64,000 bases of DNA from Paraburkholderia kururiensis JCM 10599 = LMG 19447 (GTDB taxonomy: Bacteria > Pseudomonadota > Gammaproteobacteria > Burkholderiales > Burkholderiaceae): NCBI RefSeq assembly GCF_003986935.1, contig NZ_RJZE01000025.1:62001-126000 (forward strand). The letters run 5' to 3'. Shown in pieces: positions 1 to 8,697 of the stretch. Position numbers and translations under genes: made by a program. The notes beneath the pieces are model-generated. The model had not been told where the DNA came from, did not search any database, and saw nothing but the letters and a program-made list of their open reading frames with translations. Positions within the stretch are counted from its first letter, which is position 1, and each line of letters begins with the position of its first letter.

Positions 1-1
1 G

Positions 2-403
2 CATGGGTCGGCGTTCATGAGCCAGCTTTTTCGCATGGCGCAGCGCGGCGAGGCCTATACGTGCCCCGTTTCGCCCGCGGCCACCGTATGGTGGATGTCG
101 CGAAGATGCTGCGTCGACAACCTGCTGCACGCCGCACGCATGCCGGCGGCGCATCTGCATGCCGGGCGAGTCTGGACGCCTCCGGTATTGCATCTGTCCG
201 TGGGCCAGATCGTGGAGGCCTTGCGCCAGCGTTTCGGCGCGTTCGAGATCGACTACGCGCCCGTGGAGCGCATCGAACAGCGCTTCGGAAGGCAACCGCC
301 ACTCACGGACGACCGCGCGCTCGCGGCCGGTTTCAGGGACGATGGCACGATCGACGCGCTCGTAGAGGCCGCGCTCGAGGGGGAAGACGGAACCCTGAAA
401 TAG
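2..403 (+). CDS. denD: D-erythronate dehydrogenase-like protein (3' part)
   Basis: The reading frame is open to the left edge, so only the last 133 codons are present and the true start lies outside the window. The visible part matches the C-terminal half of NAD-dependent epimerase/dehydratases of the DenD type. These oxidise D-erythronate (or L-threonate/tartronate-type acids) at C2 in the four-carbon sugar acid pathway. Recognisable segments are GSAFMSQLFRMAQRGE at the very start, YTCPVSPAATVWWMSRR, a TPPVLHLSVGQIVEALRQRFG stretch and the terminal FRDDGTIDALVEAAL. The catalytic Tyr-Lys pair and Rossmann glycine motif would lie upstream of the window. No partner genes (denK kinase, DUF1537) are visible downstream, where a leftward gene follows after about 200 bp without a recognisable feature. 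Assignment to DenD rather than another SDR-like epimerase is probable but rests on the C-terminus only. Confidence 0.7.
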   Translation, partial: HGSAFMSQLFRMAQRGEAYTCPVSPAATVWWMSRRCCVDNLLHAARMPAAHLHAGRVWTPPVLHLSVGQIVEALRQRFGAFEIDYAPVERIEQRFGRQPPLTDDRALAAGFRDDGTIDALVEAALEGEDGTLK

Positions 404-605
404 ATGAGTGTTTGTGTTGACGCGACCGAACGTTAGATTCAGCGCCACTCAGCAAAGGGTGCGGGCTTTATGGGTCGCGGCGCAACCCTGGGGCGGGTTA
501 AATAGCGCTGCCCTGGCCCGGAAGCGGATATGCCGCACGCCTCATACCCGTTGCCACCGTTCAGGGTCGTACAGTCACGTCTGCTCTCTACCGTGCTGTT
601 GCTGA

Positions 606-1625
606 TCACCGGGGAACGCGATCCCGGTCATGGAAGTGTTGCATCCAATGCGGAAACGGCATTGGCGTCGCAGAGACCTCATCGAGGCGCGTGAGCTGTT
701 CAGGGGTCAGCAGAAGGTTTTGCGCATCGAGATTTTCCGCGAGCTGCTCCGGCGTTCGAGCTCCGACGATGACAGAAGTCATCTGCTCGCGCGCGAGTAG
801 CCACGCCAGTGCGACTTGCGCTGGCATAGTCGCCAGTTCGTTGGCCACTTCACGCAATACTTCAAGGATTGGCGCGGCCCTGACCGCATCAACGGGCGGA
901 AAGTCGAGTTTCGCACGGCGCCCCGCAGTCTCACGCGTCGGTCCGTACTTGCCGCTCAGGTAACCGCCTGCGAGCGGGCTCCAGACCAGCAGGCCCAGCT
1001 TGTTTGCCGCAGCGACAGGCATGACTTCGTGCTCGACGTCGCGACTCGTCAGCGAGTAGTGAACCTGATTGCTCGCAAGAGGTATGCGATCTGTGCGGGT
1101 CGTTATGCCGAACGCCCGCTCGATATCAGCAGCGCTGAAATTGCACACGCCGATGTGACGCACCTTGCCCTGTGTAACCAGGTCATCGAGAACACGAAGC
1201 GTTTCATCGAGCGGCACAAGTAAGTCGCGATCGTGCAGTTGGAACAGGTCGATGTGATCGCGGCCGATTCTCTTCAGACTTGTCTCCACCGTGCGCATGA
1301 TGTGCGAGCGGCCCAACCCCACGTCGTTATGGCCGGAGCCGGTGCGCAGCCGGACCTTGGTCGCGACGAGCATCCGGCTTTCGTCGAGGCCCAGCACGCG
1401 TAGAACCTCCCCCACAACTTCTTCGGAGCGGCCCTGTGAGTAAGCGTCCGCCGTGTCGATCAGGTTGACGCCGCGCTCCACGGCCATCGCGACAAGCCGG
1501 GCGGCCTGAGCGCTGTCCAGTCCGGCAATGTCGCTCCAGACGCCTGAGCCGGCCCCGAACGTCATTGCGCCCAGGCTCAGCCGTGAGACGCGCAGGCCGG
1601 TTCTACCCAGTGTGCTGTATTCCAT
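606..1625 (-). CDS. Aldo/keto reductase
   Basis: A 339-residue NADPH-dependent aldo/keto reductase of the YajO/Tas/voltage-gated-beta-subunit type. It should fold as a cytoplasmic TIM barrel that reduces aldehydes or ketones. The AKR tetrad can be placed: Asp and Tyr in DTADAYSQGRSEE, Lys in ATKVRLRTG and His in LFQLHDRD. The segment IGVCNFSAADIE is the usual IG(V)SNF signature with Cys for Ser. The ATG start is supported by AAGGAA upstream. The gene is the last of three leftward genes (serine hydrolase, NmrA-like protein, AKR) reading away from a LysR gene; gaps of 64 and 80 bp suggest one transcription unit. The substrate cannot be inferred. Confidence 0.85.
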   Translation of the reverse strand: MEYSTLGRTGLRVSRLSLGAMTFGAGSGVWSDIAGLDSAQAARLVAMAVERGVNLIDTADAYSQGRSEEVVGEVLRVLGLDESRMLVATKVRLRTGSGHNDVGLGRSHIMRTVETSLKRIGRDHIDLFQLHDRDLLVPLDETLRVLDDLVTQGKVRHIGVCNFSAADIERAFGITTRTDRIPLASNQVHYSLTSRDVEHEVMPVAAANKLGLLVWSPLAGGYLSGKYGPTRETAGRRAKLDFPPVDAVRAAPILEVLREVANELATMPAQVALAWLLAREQMTSVIVGARTPEQLAENLDAQNLLLTPEQLTRLDEVSATPMPFPHWMQHFHDRDRVPR

Positions 1626-1705
1626 CGTGTATTCCTTGTGTGTACGGCAATGAGATGCAATGGCCTGTCCACGCGCAGTTGCCCGCGTCGGCCAATCGGC
1701 TCCGT

Positions 1706-2572
1706 TCAGACGGAACGTGACACAAGCTCGCCCAGAACCGTATCAAGCTCGACATCACCGCGGACTATTTCGTCAGGATTGCTCTCGAAATCGATCCAAC
1801 CTTCGTTGAACCCATCCAGCATGCGCATCCGTGGCAGCGGATATTTCATGCCCTGCGAGCGGAACAGCGCCTCCCAGGTCTGCCTGTCGACCACCTCGGC
1901 GCGGACGGGGCGGCCGAGCACGCGAGCGAATGTCGACGCGAGATCGTTGGGCGATACCCGGCGCGGGCCTTCGAGCTCGACGACGCGTACGCCGCTCCAC
2001 GTCTGCTGGAGAAGTTCGGCCGCAACTCGCCCGACGTCTGCGGTGCCAACCATCGGTACGGGCTTGTCGAGCGGCTGCAGGTAACTGGCGATAACACCGT
2101 CGTCACGCGCGGACGCGACGTCCCATGCCGCGTTTTCCATGAACCAGCCCGGCCGCAGGAAGGTCACCGGCATTGGCATCTCGCACAACGCCTGCTCCAT
2201 CAAGGTGCGCTGAGTGAGCAAATTGCTTTCGTGCGCCTGAGCCCCGATCGTCGACAGGCAAACCACTTTTTCGGGTCGTGCCTTCACAATCGCCGTCGAC
2301 ACGGCGTCGATCACCGCCCGCGCCCCCGGAAATCCAGGCTCCGGATCGAACTCGGAAGGAGGCAAGATGAAAACACCCTTTGCGCCTTCGAACGCAGCGG
2401 TGAGCGACGAAGCGTCTTCCATGCGAGCCGTCGCGAGTTCGCAGCCGCGTTCCGCCCATGCTCCCGCTCGTGTGACGTCGCGCACAACGCCACGCACCGG
2501 TTGACCTGCCGCGAGAAGCCGGCGGGCAACTGCGCCGCCGACCTTGCCCGTGATTCCCGTAATCGCAAACAT
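1706..2572 (-). CDS. NmrA-like NAD(P)-binding protein
   Basis: A 288-residue atypical SDR of the NmrA/HSCARG family, which bind NAD(P)(H) and act as redox sensors or as azo/quinone reductase-like enzymes. The N-terminal Rossmann motif is ITGITGKVGGAVARRLL (TGxxGxxG). LRPGWFMEN in the middle is typical of the family. The start chosen is the internal ATG preceded by AAGGAGAACGAGCA, an excellent ribosome binding site; an in-frame ATG six codons upstream overlaps that site and is unlikely. It lies between a serine hydrolase (64 bp upstream) and an aldo/keto reductase (80 bp downstream), consistent with a small detoxification operon. The exact function is not predictable. Confidence 0.8.
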   Translation of the reverse strand: MFAITGITGKVGGAVARRLLAAGQPVRGVVRDVTRAGAWAERGCELATARMEDASSLTAAFEGAKGVFILPPSEFDPEPGFPGARAVIDAVSTAIVKARPEKVVCLSTIGAQAHESNLLTQRTLMEQALCEMPMPVTFLRPGWFMENAAWDVASARDDGVIASYLQPLDKPVPMVGTADVGRVAAELLQQTWSGVRVVELEGPRRVSPNDLASTFARVLGRPVRAEVVDRQTWEALFRSQGMKYPLPRMRMLDGFNEGWIDFESNPDEIVRGDVELDTVLGELVSRSV

Positions 2573-2636
2573 TGCTCGTTCTCCTTGCATGGGTAAATAA
2601 AAGTGGCGCCTCGCCGAAGCAGCGGCCGCGAGGCGC

Positions 2637-3950
2637 TCAGGCGCGCTGCAAACCGTCGTAAAACGCCCGCTCGAATTGCCCGTAGAGATTCACCACGCGA
2701 GCATCGTAGAAAGGCAGCATCTGTGTAAAAAGCGATCCGGCGACGCGCTTGACGGGATCCACCCAGAAGTACGTGTTCAGCAGCCCGGCCCAGCTCACGC
2801 TGCCAGCACTGCGTCCGTGTGGTCCGGGCTGGGTGTTGATGTAAAACGACAATCCCCACTTGTGCGCCGCGCCCGGAAACTGATCGAAGCTGTTCGACCA
2901 CGACGGTTGGGCCGTCTCCATTTCGGTAACCTGCAGATCACCGATGTGGTTGCGAAACATCATCGCGACAGTGTCGGCACGCAGAACGCGCTCGCCGCGA
3001 TACGTGCCGCCGTTCAACAGCATCTGCAGGAACGCCATGTAGTCGCGTGGCGTACTGAACAGTCCACCACCGCCCATGAAGAACTCGGGGCGCTGGTTGA
3101 TCTCGAACGGCTCGGGCACCAGTAACCCGTCTGCCTGACGCCTGTGCATGGTGGCGACGCGCTGTTTTTGCGCACTGCCGATCAGGAAGCCCGTGTTACG
3201 CATGCCCAGCGGTTCGAAGATGTGCTCGCGGAAGTAGACCTCCAGCGACTGGTCCGTCACCGCTTCGACCAGCTTGCCGATCCAGTCCATGCCGATGCCG
3301 TACTCCCAGCGTTCGCCGGGCTCGAACTCGAGCGGCGCCGCGAATGCGCCGTTCATCGAGTAGCCGATGTCGGGCATGCCCGTCGCCTTCTCGTATTGGC
3401 TCAGCCTGTCGCTCCAGATGCTGTATGTGAAGCCGGAGGTATGCGTCAGCAGGTGACGCACCGTGATCGCGTTACGCGCGGGGCGCAGCTTCGGCTGTCC
3501 TGAAGCGTCGAACCCCTCGAGAATCCGGGGCGCCTTCAACTGCGGGAGGATCTCACCAGCAGGCTGATCCAGTCGCAGCTTGCCCTGTTCGACGAGTTGC
3601 ATGCACGCGGTGGAAGTAATCGCCTTGGTCATCGACAGGAGCCAGAAGATGGTGTCAGGGCCGATGGCCTCCCGACCATGAATATTCGCCCGACCGCGCG
3701 CTCCCTCGTACGCGATCCCGCGTTCCGTCGCACCCATGGCGACAACACCGGCTACCGTGCCATCGTCGACGGCCCCTTGCAGGCATTGATCGATCGATGT
3801 GCAGGCCGGGTGATGGATCAGCGCCGCGTCCCCTGTCGAACGGCGTGGCGCCGCCTGTGCATGACGGCTTGCGAACCCGCCAAGCGTCGCGACGGCCAGC
3901 AGGCTCGACGCCCCTTTCAAAAGATGACGCCGATTCAGTCGAGCAGTCAT
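2637..3950 (-). CDS. Exported serine hydrolase (class C beta-lactamase fold, EstB-like)
   Basis: A 437-residue beta-lactamase/transpeptidase-fold esterase. The N-terminus reads MTARLNRRHLLKGASSLL, a twin-arginine-like signal ending near HAQA, so the enzyme is probably periplasmic. The catalytic S-x-x-K motif is SMTK in FWLLSMTKAITS and the second-motif Tyr is in WEYGIGMD. A GGGGLFSTPRDY segment is typical of EstB/penicillin-binding-protein-like carboxylesterases. The start was set at the ATG after GGAGAGGAACGCAAA, 23 codons inside the longest frame, because this places the signal peptide at the N-terminus. It is the first gene of the leftward trio and faces the LysR gene across a 217-bp control region. 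A true beta-lactamase is less likely than an esterase, but sequence alone cannot exclude it. Confidence 0.82.
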   Translation of the reverse strand: MTARLNRRHLLKGASSLLAVATLGGFASRHAQAAPRRSTGDAALIHHPACTSIDQCLQGAVDDGTVAGVVAMGATERGIAYEGARGRANIHGREAIGPDTIFWLLSMTKAITSTACMQLVEQGKLRLDQPAGEILPQLKAPRILEGFDASGQPKLRPARNAITVRHLLTHTSGFTYSIWSDRLSQYEKATGMPDIGYSMNGAFAAPLEFEPGERWEYGIGMDWIGKLVEAVTDQSLEVYFREHIFEPLGMRNTGFLIGSAQKQRVATMHRRQADGLLVPEPFEINQRPEFFMGGGGLFSTPRDYMAFLQMLLNGGTYRGERVLRADTVAMMFRNHIGDLQVTEMETAQPSWSNSFDQFPGAAHKWGLSFYINTQPGPHGRSAGSVSWAGLLNTYFWVDPVKRVAGSLFTQMLPFYDARVVNLYGQFERAFYDGLQRA

Positions 3951-4041
3951 TTTGCGTTCCTCTCCGAATGAATGATGTTTCGGTGAGGCGCATTCTGCGG
4001 AAATGCCGCTCGAAACCAAATGACATGGATGGCATTAGATA

Positions 4042-4058
4042 AGTGACACTGGGTCACT
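4042..4058. promoter_or_regulatory. Probable LysR operator between divergent genes
   Basis: AGTGAC and GTCACT form a perfect 6-bp inverted repeat around ACTGG. It lies between the serine hydrolase start (3950) and the LysR start (4168). Dyads of this size in the divergent region are usual LysR-type recognition sites; the role is inferred from position. Confidence 0.45.
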
Positions 4059-4167
4059 AATGAGGCATGGTTACAACCTGTATGCGGCGTGGCCGTCCGG
4101 TGCGATGATGCTGCGCTGTTCTTAAGCCGATCGCTTGCTATCCATCACCCGTAGTACGCACGAGACC

Positions 4168-5100
4168 ATGAAATCCAGTAGCGAGAAGTTGTCCGGCGGC
4201 ATTAGCGTGTTCGCTGCGGTAGTCGATGCAGGGACCTTTGCGGCCGCTTCGGAAGTCTTAGGCATGTCGCCGCCAGGCGTCAGTCGGGCGATTGCGAGGC
4301 TGGAGAAGAAATTGAAGATCCGGCTCTTCAACCGAACGACACGGTCCGTCTCCCTGACAGAAGAGGGCCGCCGCTTTTACGAGCAGGTCATGCCCCACCT
4401 CGCAGGACTGGAGGAAGCAGCCGCTGCCGCGGCAGGTGGCGCGTCGGCTGTGCGCGGAAAGCTGAGAGTCAATCTGGATCCCGTTTTCTACCGGATCATT
4501 CTCGGGCAACGGCTTGATGAGTTCATGGACGCGCACCCCGAGCTCGAAATCGAGTTCATTGCGCGAGATAGTCTGGGCGACCTCGTCATGGACGGCTTCG
4601 ACCTCGCGCTACGATTCGGCGAGCCCAGGACATCCACCCTGATCGCGCGAAAACTGCTCGATAGCGGCATTGTGACGGTCGCGGCGCCGTCGTATGTCGC
4701 CCGTTGGGGATGCCCTGCCAAACCGGAAGAACTCGAAAGCGGCCACCACAGATGTCTTGAATTTCGTAATCCGCAGACGGGCAAGCCGTTCCCGTGGGAA
4801 TTCCATCGCAGGCGAAAACGCATCCTGGTCGACACCCGAGGTCGCCTCACGGTCAACGATCCTGGCGCGCTTCTCAATGCATGTCTCGCCGGCTCAGGAA
4901 TTGCACAGATGCTGCTGCTTGGCGCCGAGCATCTGATTGCCGAGGGTCGCCTGGTCAATCTGTTTCCGGAATGGACAGACGAGCGGTATCCCTTTTACGC
5001 CTACTACCCGTCGCGGCATCATCTGCCGGCAAAGACGAGGGCTTTTCTCGACTTTGTTATCGAGCTGACCAGCGATAACTGCCGCATCGGCACGAGCTAG
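4168..5100 (+). CDS. LysR family transcriptional regulator
   Basis: A 310-residue LysR-type activator. The N-terminal winged helix reads AVVDAGTFAAASEVLGMSPPGVSRAIARLEKKLKIRLF in successive pieces, followed by the coiled linker and a LysR substrate-binding domain (about residues 95-295) of the CrgA/DmlR subgroup. The ATG at 4168 puts the helix-turn-helix near residue 20 as usual; an upstream TTG (4135) would add 11 residues and is less likely. It is divergent from the serine hydrolase, NmrA-like and AKR trio and probably controls it and itself through the dyad at 4042-4058. The inducer is unknown. Confidence 0.88.
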   Translation: MKSSSEKLSGGISVFAAVVDAGTFAAASEVLGMSPPGVSRAIARLEKKLKIRLFNRTTRSVSLTEEGRRFYEQVMPHLAGLEEAAAAAAGGASAVRGKLRVNLDPVFYRIILGQRLDEFMDAHPELEIEFIARDSLGDLVMDGFDLALRFGEPRTSTLIARKLLDSGIVTVAAPSYVARWGCPAKPEELESGHHRCLEFRNPQTGKPFPWEFHRRRKRILVDTRGRLTVNDPGALLNACLAGSGIAQMLLLGAEHLIAEGRLVNLFPEWTDERYPFYAYYPSRHHLPAKTRAFLDFVIELTSDNCRIGTS

Positions 5101-5594
5101 TGCTGCTGCGGCGAGTTGGCGAGGCGAGGTAAGTCGGCCGGTTACCGATCGTCAGCGGTCGTCCATGTTTATGCCGCGAACGTCGACTGTTGGCCGGCTA
5201 CCGCCCGACCAAAGAGCGCGACGAACACCGCCGGGCGGCCGCGCGACGCGACAGGCATAACACGACCCTGAACCGCTGGTCGCTCGATCATGATTTTCGC
5301 GTCGGGTAATGAAATACACCGGTCATTCGACCGCAGGGCCGAAATCTAAAAAATCACGGAACGCGATGTCGCGCCCTGATCAAACGACGCGTCAAACGAG
5401 ACCATGTGTTGGAAGAAACCATCGCTGCTTTCCTCCGACCAGTCGATTAGCCCGCGAGTGTTTCAAGCTGGCAGTTCCAAACTCAAAAGAGCTAACAGTG
5501 CCTGGCGCCGTGCGATCGAGGCGACGTTGGCGTTGCGGTACTGCTGCGCCTGAGCATCGTTTTAGGTGCGAGATAGCGTAAACCCTGACTCATA
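5101..5594. other. Non-coding gap before the IclR gene
   Basis: About 490 bp between the LysR stop and the IclR control site. I see no ORF with coding character; the longest rightward frame (5309-5581, 90 residues) is basic and low-complexity and looks spurious. No intact insertion sequence end or tRNA was seen. Confidence 0.5.
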
Positions 5595-5613
5595 ATTCCC
5601 AATGAGTGGGAAT
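5595..5613. promoter_or_regulatory. 19-bp palindrome upstream of the IclR-hut operon
   Basis: ATTCCCA and TGGGAAT form a perfect 7-bp inverted repeat with a 5-bp spacer (ATGAG), 74 bp before the preferred IclR start. TGGAA/TTCCA-like dyads are common IclR-family operators, so this is a likely autoregulatory and operon control site. Its presence argues against a start codon within it. Confidence 0.5.
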
Positions 5614-5686
5614 CGCATTTTTGTCCGGCGGGAGCGACGTGGCATTCTGCGTCATCGGAATCGCATCTCTTCGGGCAAAACTCAAC

Positions 5687-6436
5687 GTGAAACAGGAATC
5701 CAGCGTCATCGGCGCCGAGCGCCTGCTGCTCGTACTTGCTGCGCTCGCGAGCCACGGCAAGGCCATGTCCGTGAAGGACATGCTCGGCGTGACCGGCCTC
5801 GCGCAAAGCACGCTCTATCGCCAAATCGCGCTGCTTAAGCGCTGGGGCTTCGTGACGGAAGACGCGGGCTGCTATGCCCCTGGTCCTGTGAGCCTGCAGC
5901 TCGCACTCGGCTTCGACATCAATTCGATGCTGGTCGAAGCGAGTCGCGACGGCATGGCGGAGCTCTCGCGCGCGACGCAGGAGAGCGTCGGGCTCATCAT
6001 CGCCGTGAACGACCAGGTGATCTGCCTCGAGATGGTCGAGAGCACGCACTCGCTGCGTTGCTCGTTCGAAAAAGGCCGCGCGGTGCCGTTGCGCGCAGGT
6101 GCGTCCGCTAAGTCGCTGCTCGCCTTCATGGCGCAGAAAACGCGCAACGAAACACTGGAGCGCCAGTTCGCCGGCGACGACGCGGCGCGGGCCGCCCTCG
6201 AAACGGAGCTCGAGCGCATTCGCGCGCGCGGTTACGCCGTGAGCGACAGCGAAGTCGATCCCGGCGTCTGGGGCGTGAGTGCGCCCGTGTTCCGGCGCAT
6301 GTCGCGCGGCGCGGGCGCGAGCGCATCGATCACGCTGATGGCTCCGTCCTCGCGCGCTGCGGGCCGCGAACAACAACTCGCCGACTGGACCGTGCGCACG
6401 GCCAACAGCATCTCCACCCGACTGCAATCTGCCTGA
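5687..6436 (+). CDS. IclR family transcriptional regulator of the hut-like operon
   Basis: A 249-residue IclR-type regulator. The N-terminal winged helix (AERLLLVLAALASHGKAMSVKDMLGVTGLAQSTLYRQIALL, in pieces, residues about 8-50) is followed by an effector domain from about residue 75. The GTG at 5687 (VKQESSVIGAERLL) gives the usual family length. GTG codons at 5606 and 5639 are in frame, but 5606 lies inside a palindrome that is probably an operator. The gene is 40 bp upstream of an amino-acid ABC transporter and hutD-hutF-hutG, all on the same strand, so it probably heads the operon and senses a pathway intermediate. This is unusual: hut genes are normally under the GntR-type repressor HutC. 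The exact start is uncertain. Confidence 0.85.
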   Translation: MKQESSVIGAERLLLVLAALASHGKAMSVKDMLGVTGLAQSTLYRQIALLKRWGFVTEDAGCYAPGPVSLQLALGFDINSMLVEASRDGMAELSRATQESVGLIIAVNDQVICLEMVESTHSLRCSFEKGRAVPLRAGASAKSLLAFMAQKTRNETLERQFAGDDAARAALETELERIRARGYAVSDSEVDPGVWGVSAPVFRRMSRGAGASASITLMAPSSRAAGREQQLADWTVRTANSISTRLQSA

Positions 6437-6476
6437 ACCTCACCCAACGACGACCACACACTCTGGAGCCCACACC

Positions 6477-7250
6477 ATGAAACTGAAAAGCCTTCTTTCC
6501 GCTGCAACCCTTGGCATGGCGCTGATGACCGCGATCTCGCCCGGCACGGCGTCCGCGCAGGATTCGAACGTGCTCAATGTCGCGACCGACGCCACTTTCC
6601 CGCCGATGGAATTCGTCGACAAAGGCCAGCGCACCGGCTTCGACATCGACATCATGAACGCGCTGGCCAAGACTATGGGCAAGCAGGTGCAGTGGACCGA
6701 CATCGACTTCAAGGGGCTGATTCCGGGTCTCGTGGCGCGCCGTTTCGACGCAGCAATCTCAGCCATCTACATCACGCCGGAGCGCGCGCAGGTTGTCGAC
6801 TTCACGCAGCCGTACTTCGCGGGCGGTCTCTCCGCGCTGGTCAAGGCGGACTCGCCGATCAAGACCCTCGCCGATCTCAACGGCAAGAAAGTAAGCGTGC
6901 AGGTCGGCACGAAGTCAGTCAATTTCCTGCGTGACAACTATCCGCAGGTGCAGCGAGTGGAGGTGGAAAAGAACCAGGAGATGTTTGATCTCGTTGGTAT
7001 CGGCCGCGCCGATGCCGCCGTCACTGGCAAGCCCGCCGCGTATCAGTTTGTGCGCACGCGCCCCGGTTTCCGCGTGCTCGAGAAGGAGTTGACGACCGAA
7101 GCGTACGGCATCGCGGTGCGCAAGGACGAACCGCAACTACGAGACCAGATGAACGCCGCGCTTGCGAAGATCAAGACGGACGGCACCTACGACGCCATCG
7201 TGAAGAAGTGGTTCGGCACGAGTGCCAGCACTGCGGCGAACGCCAAGTAA
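6477..7250 (+). CDS. ABC transporter substrate-binding protein (polar amino acid type)
   Basis: A 257-residue periplasmic binding protein of SBP family 3 (HisJ/GlnH/ArtJ fold). The N-terminus MKLKSLLSAATLGMALMTA is a Sec signal with cleavage near ASAQ. The mature part shows DATFPPMEFVD and FDIDIMNALAKTMGKQVQW, the classic lobe-1 signature, and a second-lobe segment GKKVSVQVGTKSVNFL. It is followed by the matching permease (17 bp) and ATPase (overlapping), so this is a complete importer. Its placement before hutD, hutF and hutG suggests the ligand is histidine or a downstream product such as N-formimino-L-glutamate; that ligand assignment is inference. Confidence 0.9.
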   Translation: MKLKSLLSAATLGMALMTAISPGTASAQDSNVLNVATDATFPPMEFVDKGQRTGFDIDIMNALAKTMGKQVQWTDIDFKGLIPGLVARRFDAAISAIYITPERAQVVDFTQPYFAGGLSALVKADSPIKTLADLNGKKVSVQVGTKSVNFLRDNYPQVQRVEVEKNQEMFDLVGIGRADAAVTGKPAAYQFVRTRPGFRVLEKELTTEAYGIAVRKDEPQLRDQMNAALAKIKTDGTYDAIVKKWFGTSASTAANAK

Positions 7251-7267
7251 TCCGGCGGACCTGACTC

Positions 7268-7936
7268 ATGCAACTCGACTTCACGCCGGCGTTCGCCGGT
7301 TGGGCCGACATCGCGCACGGCGCGCTGGTCACAGTTGAAGTGACCGCCGCCGCGCTCGTGCTCTCGTGCCTGCTCGGCCTCCTGATTGGCATCGGCCGGC
7401 TCTATCCGCAACGGCGGCTCGTCTACGGCTTTTGCACCGGCTACCTGATCTTCTTCCGCGGCACACCGCTGCTCGTGCAGCTGTTCCTGCTGTTCTTTGG
7501 CCTGCCGCAGTTCAACATCCTGCTCCCCGCGTTCGTCTGCGGCATGCTCGGGCTCGGGTTGTATTCGGCGGCCTACGTCTCGGAGATCGTGCGTGGCGCG
7601 ATTCAGTCCGTGGATCGAGGACAGATGGAAGCGGCGCGCTCCATCGGCATGTCGTCGGGACAGGCCATGCGCGCGATCATTCTGCCGCAGGCCATCGTGC
7701 GCATGATTCCCCCGCTCGGCAATGAGTTCATCGCGCTGATCAAGAACTCGGCCCTGGTGTCGCTACTGACGATTGACGACCTCATGCACGAAGGCCAGAA
7801 AATCATCAGCGTGTCCTACCGGTCGCTCGAAGTGTATATCGTGATCGCGCTCGTGTATCTCGTGCTCACGCAGGCGACCAACTTCATTCTTCATCGCGTC
7901 GAGCGGCGGCTGCGCGCAGGAGGCATGGTGCAATGA
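7268..7936 (+). CDS. ABC transporter permease (polar amino acid type)
   Basis: A 222-residue HisM/HisQ-family membrane permease with about five transmembrane helices. The conserved family segment FRGTPLLVQLFLLFFGLP and the EAA loop EAARSIGMSSGQAMRAIILPQA, which docks on the ATPase, are both intact. Only one permease gene is present, so the transporter presumably uses a homodimer. The start lies 17 bp after the binding protein and the stop overlaps the ATPase start by 4 bp (ATGA), indicating translational coupling. Confidence 0.92.
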   Translation: MQLDFTPAFAGWADIAHGALVTVEVTAAALVLSCLLGLLIGIGRLYPQRRLVYGFCTGYLIFFRGTPLLVQLFLLFFGLPQFNILLPAFVCGMLGLGLYSAAYVSEIVRGAIQSVDRGQMEAARSIGMSSGQAMRAIILPQAIVRMIPPLGNEFIALIKNSALVSLLTIDDLMHEGQKIISVSYRSLEVYIVIALVYLVLTQATNFILHRVERRLRAGGMVQ

Positions 7937-8697
7937 GCAGCGTTCAACCAATCGTCAGCATTCGTGAACTCACGAAGTCGTTCGGCGCGCATCGCGTATT
8001 GAACGGCATCGACTTCGACATCCAGCCGAGCCAGGTCGTGGTCGTGATCGGGCCGAGCGGTTCCGGCAAGAGCACGTTCCTGCGCTGCTGCAACGGGCTG
8101 GAGCAGCCCGAGCGCGGCACGATCGATATTTGCGGCCACCGGCTCGTCGATCACGGCACTGTGCTAAAGGAACGCTCGCTCAACGCACTGCGCACCGAAG
8201 TCGGTATGGTGTTCCAGTCGTTCAATCTGTTCCCGCACCTTTCGGTGTTGCACAACATAACGGTGGGGCCGCGAATGCTGCGCGGCACTTCGAAAGCCGA
8301 TGCAGAGGCCGCCGCGCTCGCCTTGCTCAAGAAGGTGGGCCTTGAGCACAAGGCGCATGCAATGCCCGCCAGCCTCTCGGGCGGCCAAAAGCAGCGCGTC
8401 GCCATCGCGCGGGCTCTGGCAATGCAGCCGCGCGTCATGCTCTTCGACGAACCGACTTCGGCGCTCGACCCCGAGCTCGTGGGCGAAGTGCTGCAGGTGA
8501 TGAAGCTGCTCGCCTCCGAAGGCATGACCATGCTCGTCGTCACGCACGAGATGGGCTTCGCGAAGGAAGTGGCGGACGTCGTGGTCGTGATGGACGGCGG
8601 TGAGATCGTCGAAGCGGGGCCGCCCGCGCAGATTTTCTCGACGCCCACGCAACCCCGCACGCGCTCTTTCCTGCAGGCGGTGCTGTCGCGCGCATGA
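7933..8697 (+). CDS. ABC transporter ATP-binding protein (polar amino acid type)
   Basis: A 254-residue nucleotide-binding subunit of the HisP/GlnQ family. Walker A is GPSGSGKST (residues about 38-46), the Q-loop is in GMVFQSFNLFPHLSV, the signature is LSGGQKQRVAIARAL, Walker B is VMLFDEPTSALDPE and the switch His is in VVTHEMGFAKEV. It overlaps the permease by 4 bp at the start and HutD by 4 bp at the stop. It energises uptake by the upstream binding protein and permease. Confidence 0.94.
   Translation: MSSVQPIVSIRELTKSFGAHRVLNGIDFDIQPSQVVVVIGPSGSGKSTFLRCCNGLEQPERGTIDICGHRLVDHGTVLKERSLNALRTEVGMVFQSFNLFPHLSVLHNITVGPRMLRGTSKADAEAAALALLKKVGLEHKAHAMPASLSGGQKQRVAIARALAMQPRVMLFDEPTSALDPELVGEVLQVMKLLASEGMTMLVVTHEMGFAKEVADVVVVMDGGEIVEAGPPAQIFSTPTQPRTRSFLQAVLSRA

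Noticed and set aside
5309..5581. 90-codon rightward frame before the IclR gene
   Set aside because: Basic, low-complexity translation with no ribosome binding site or motif; likely chance.
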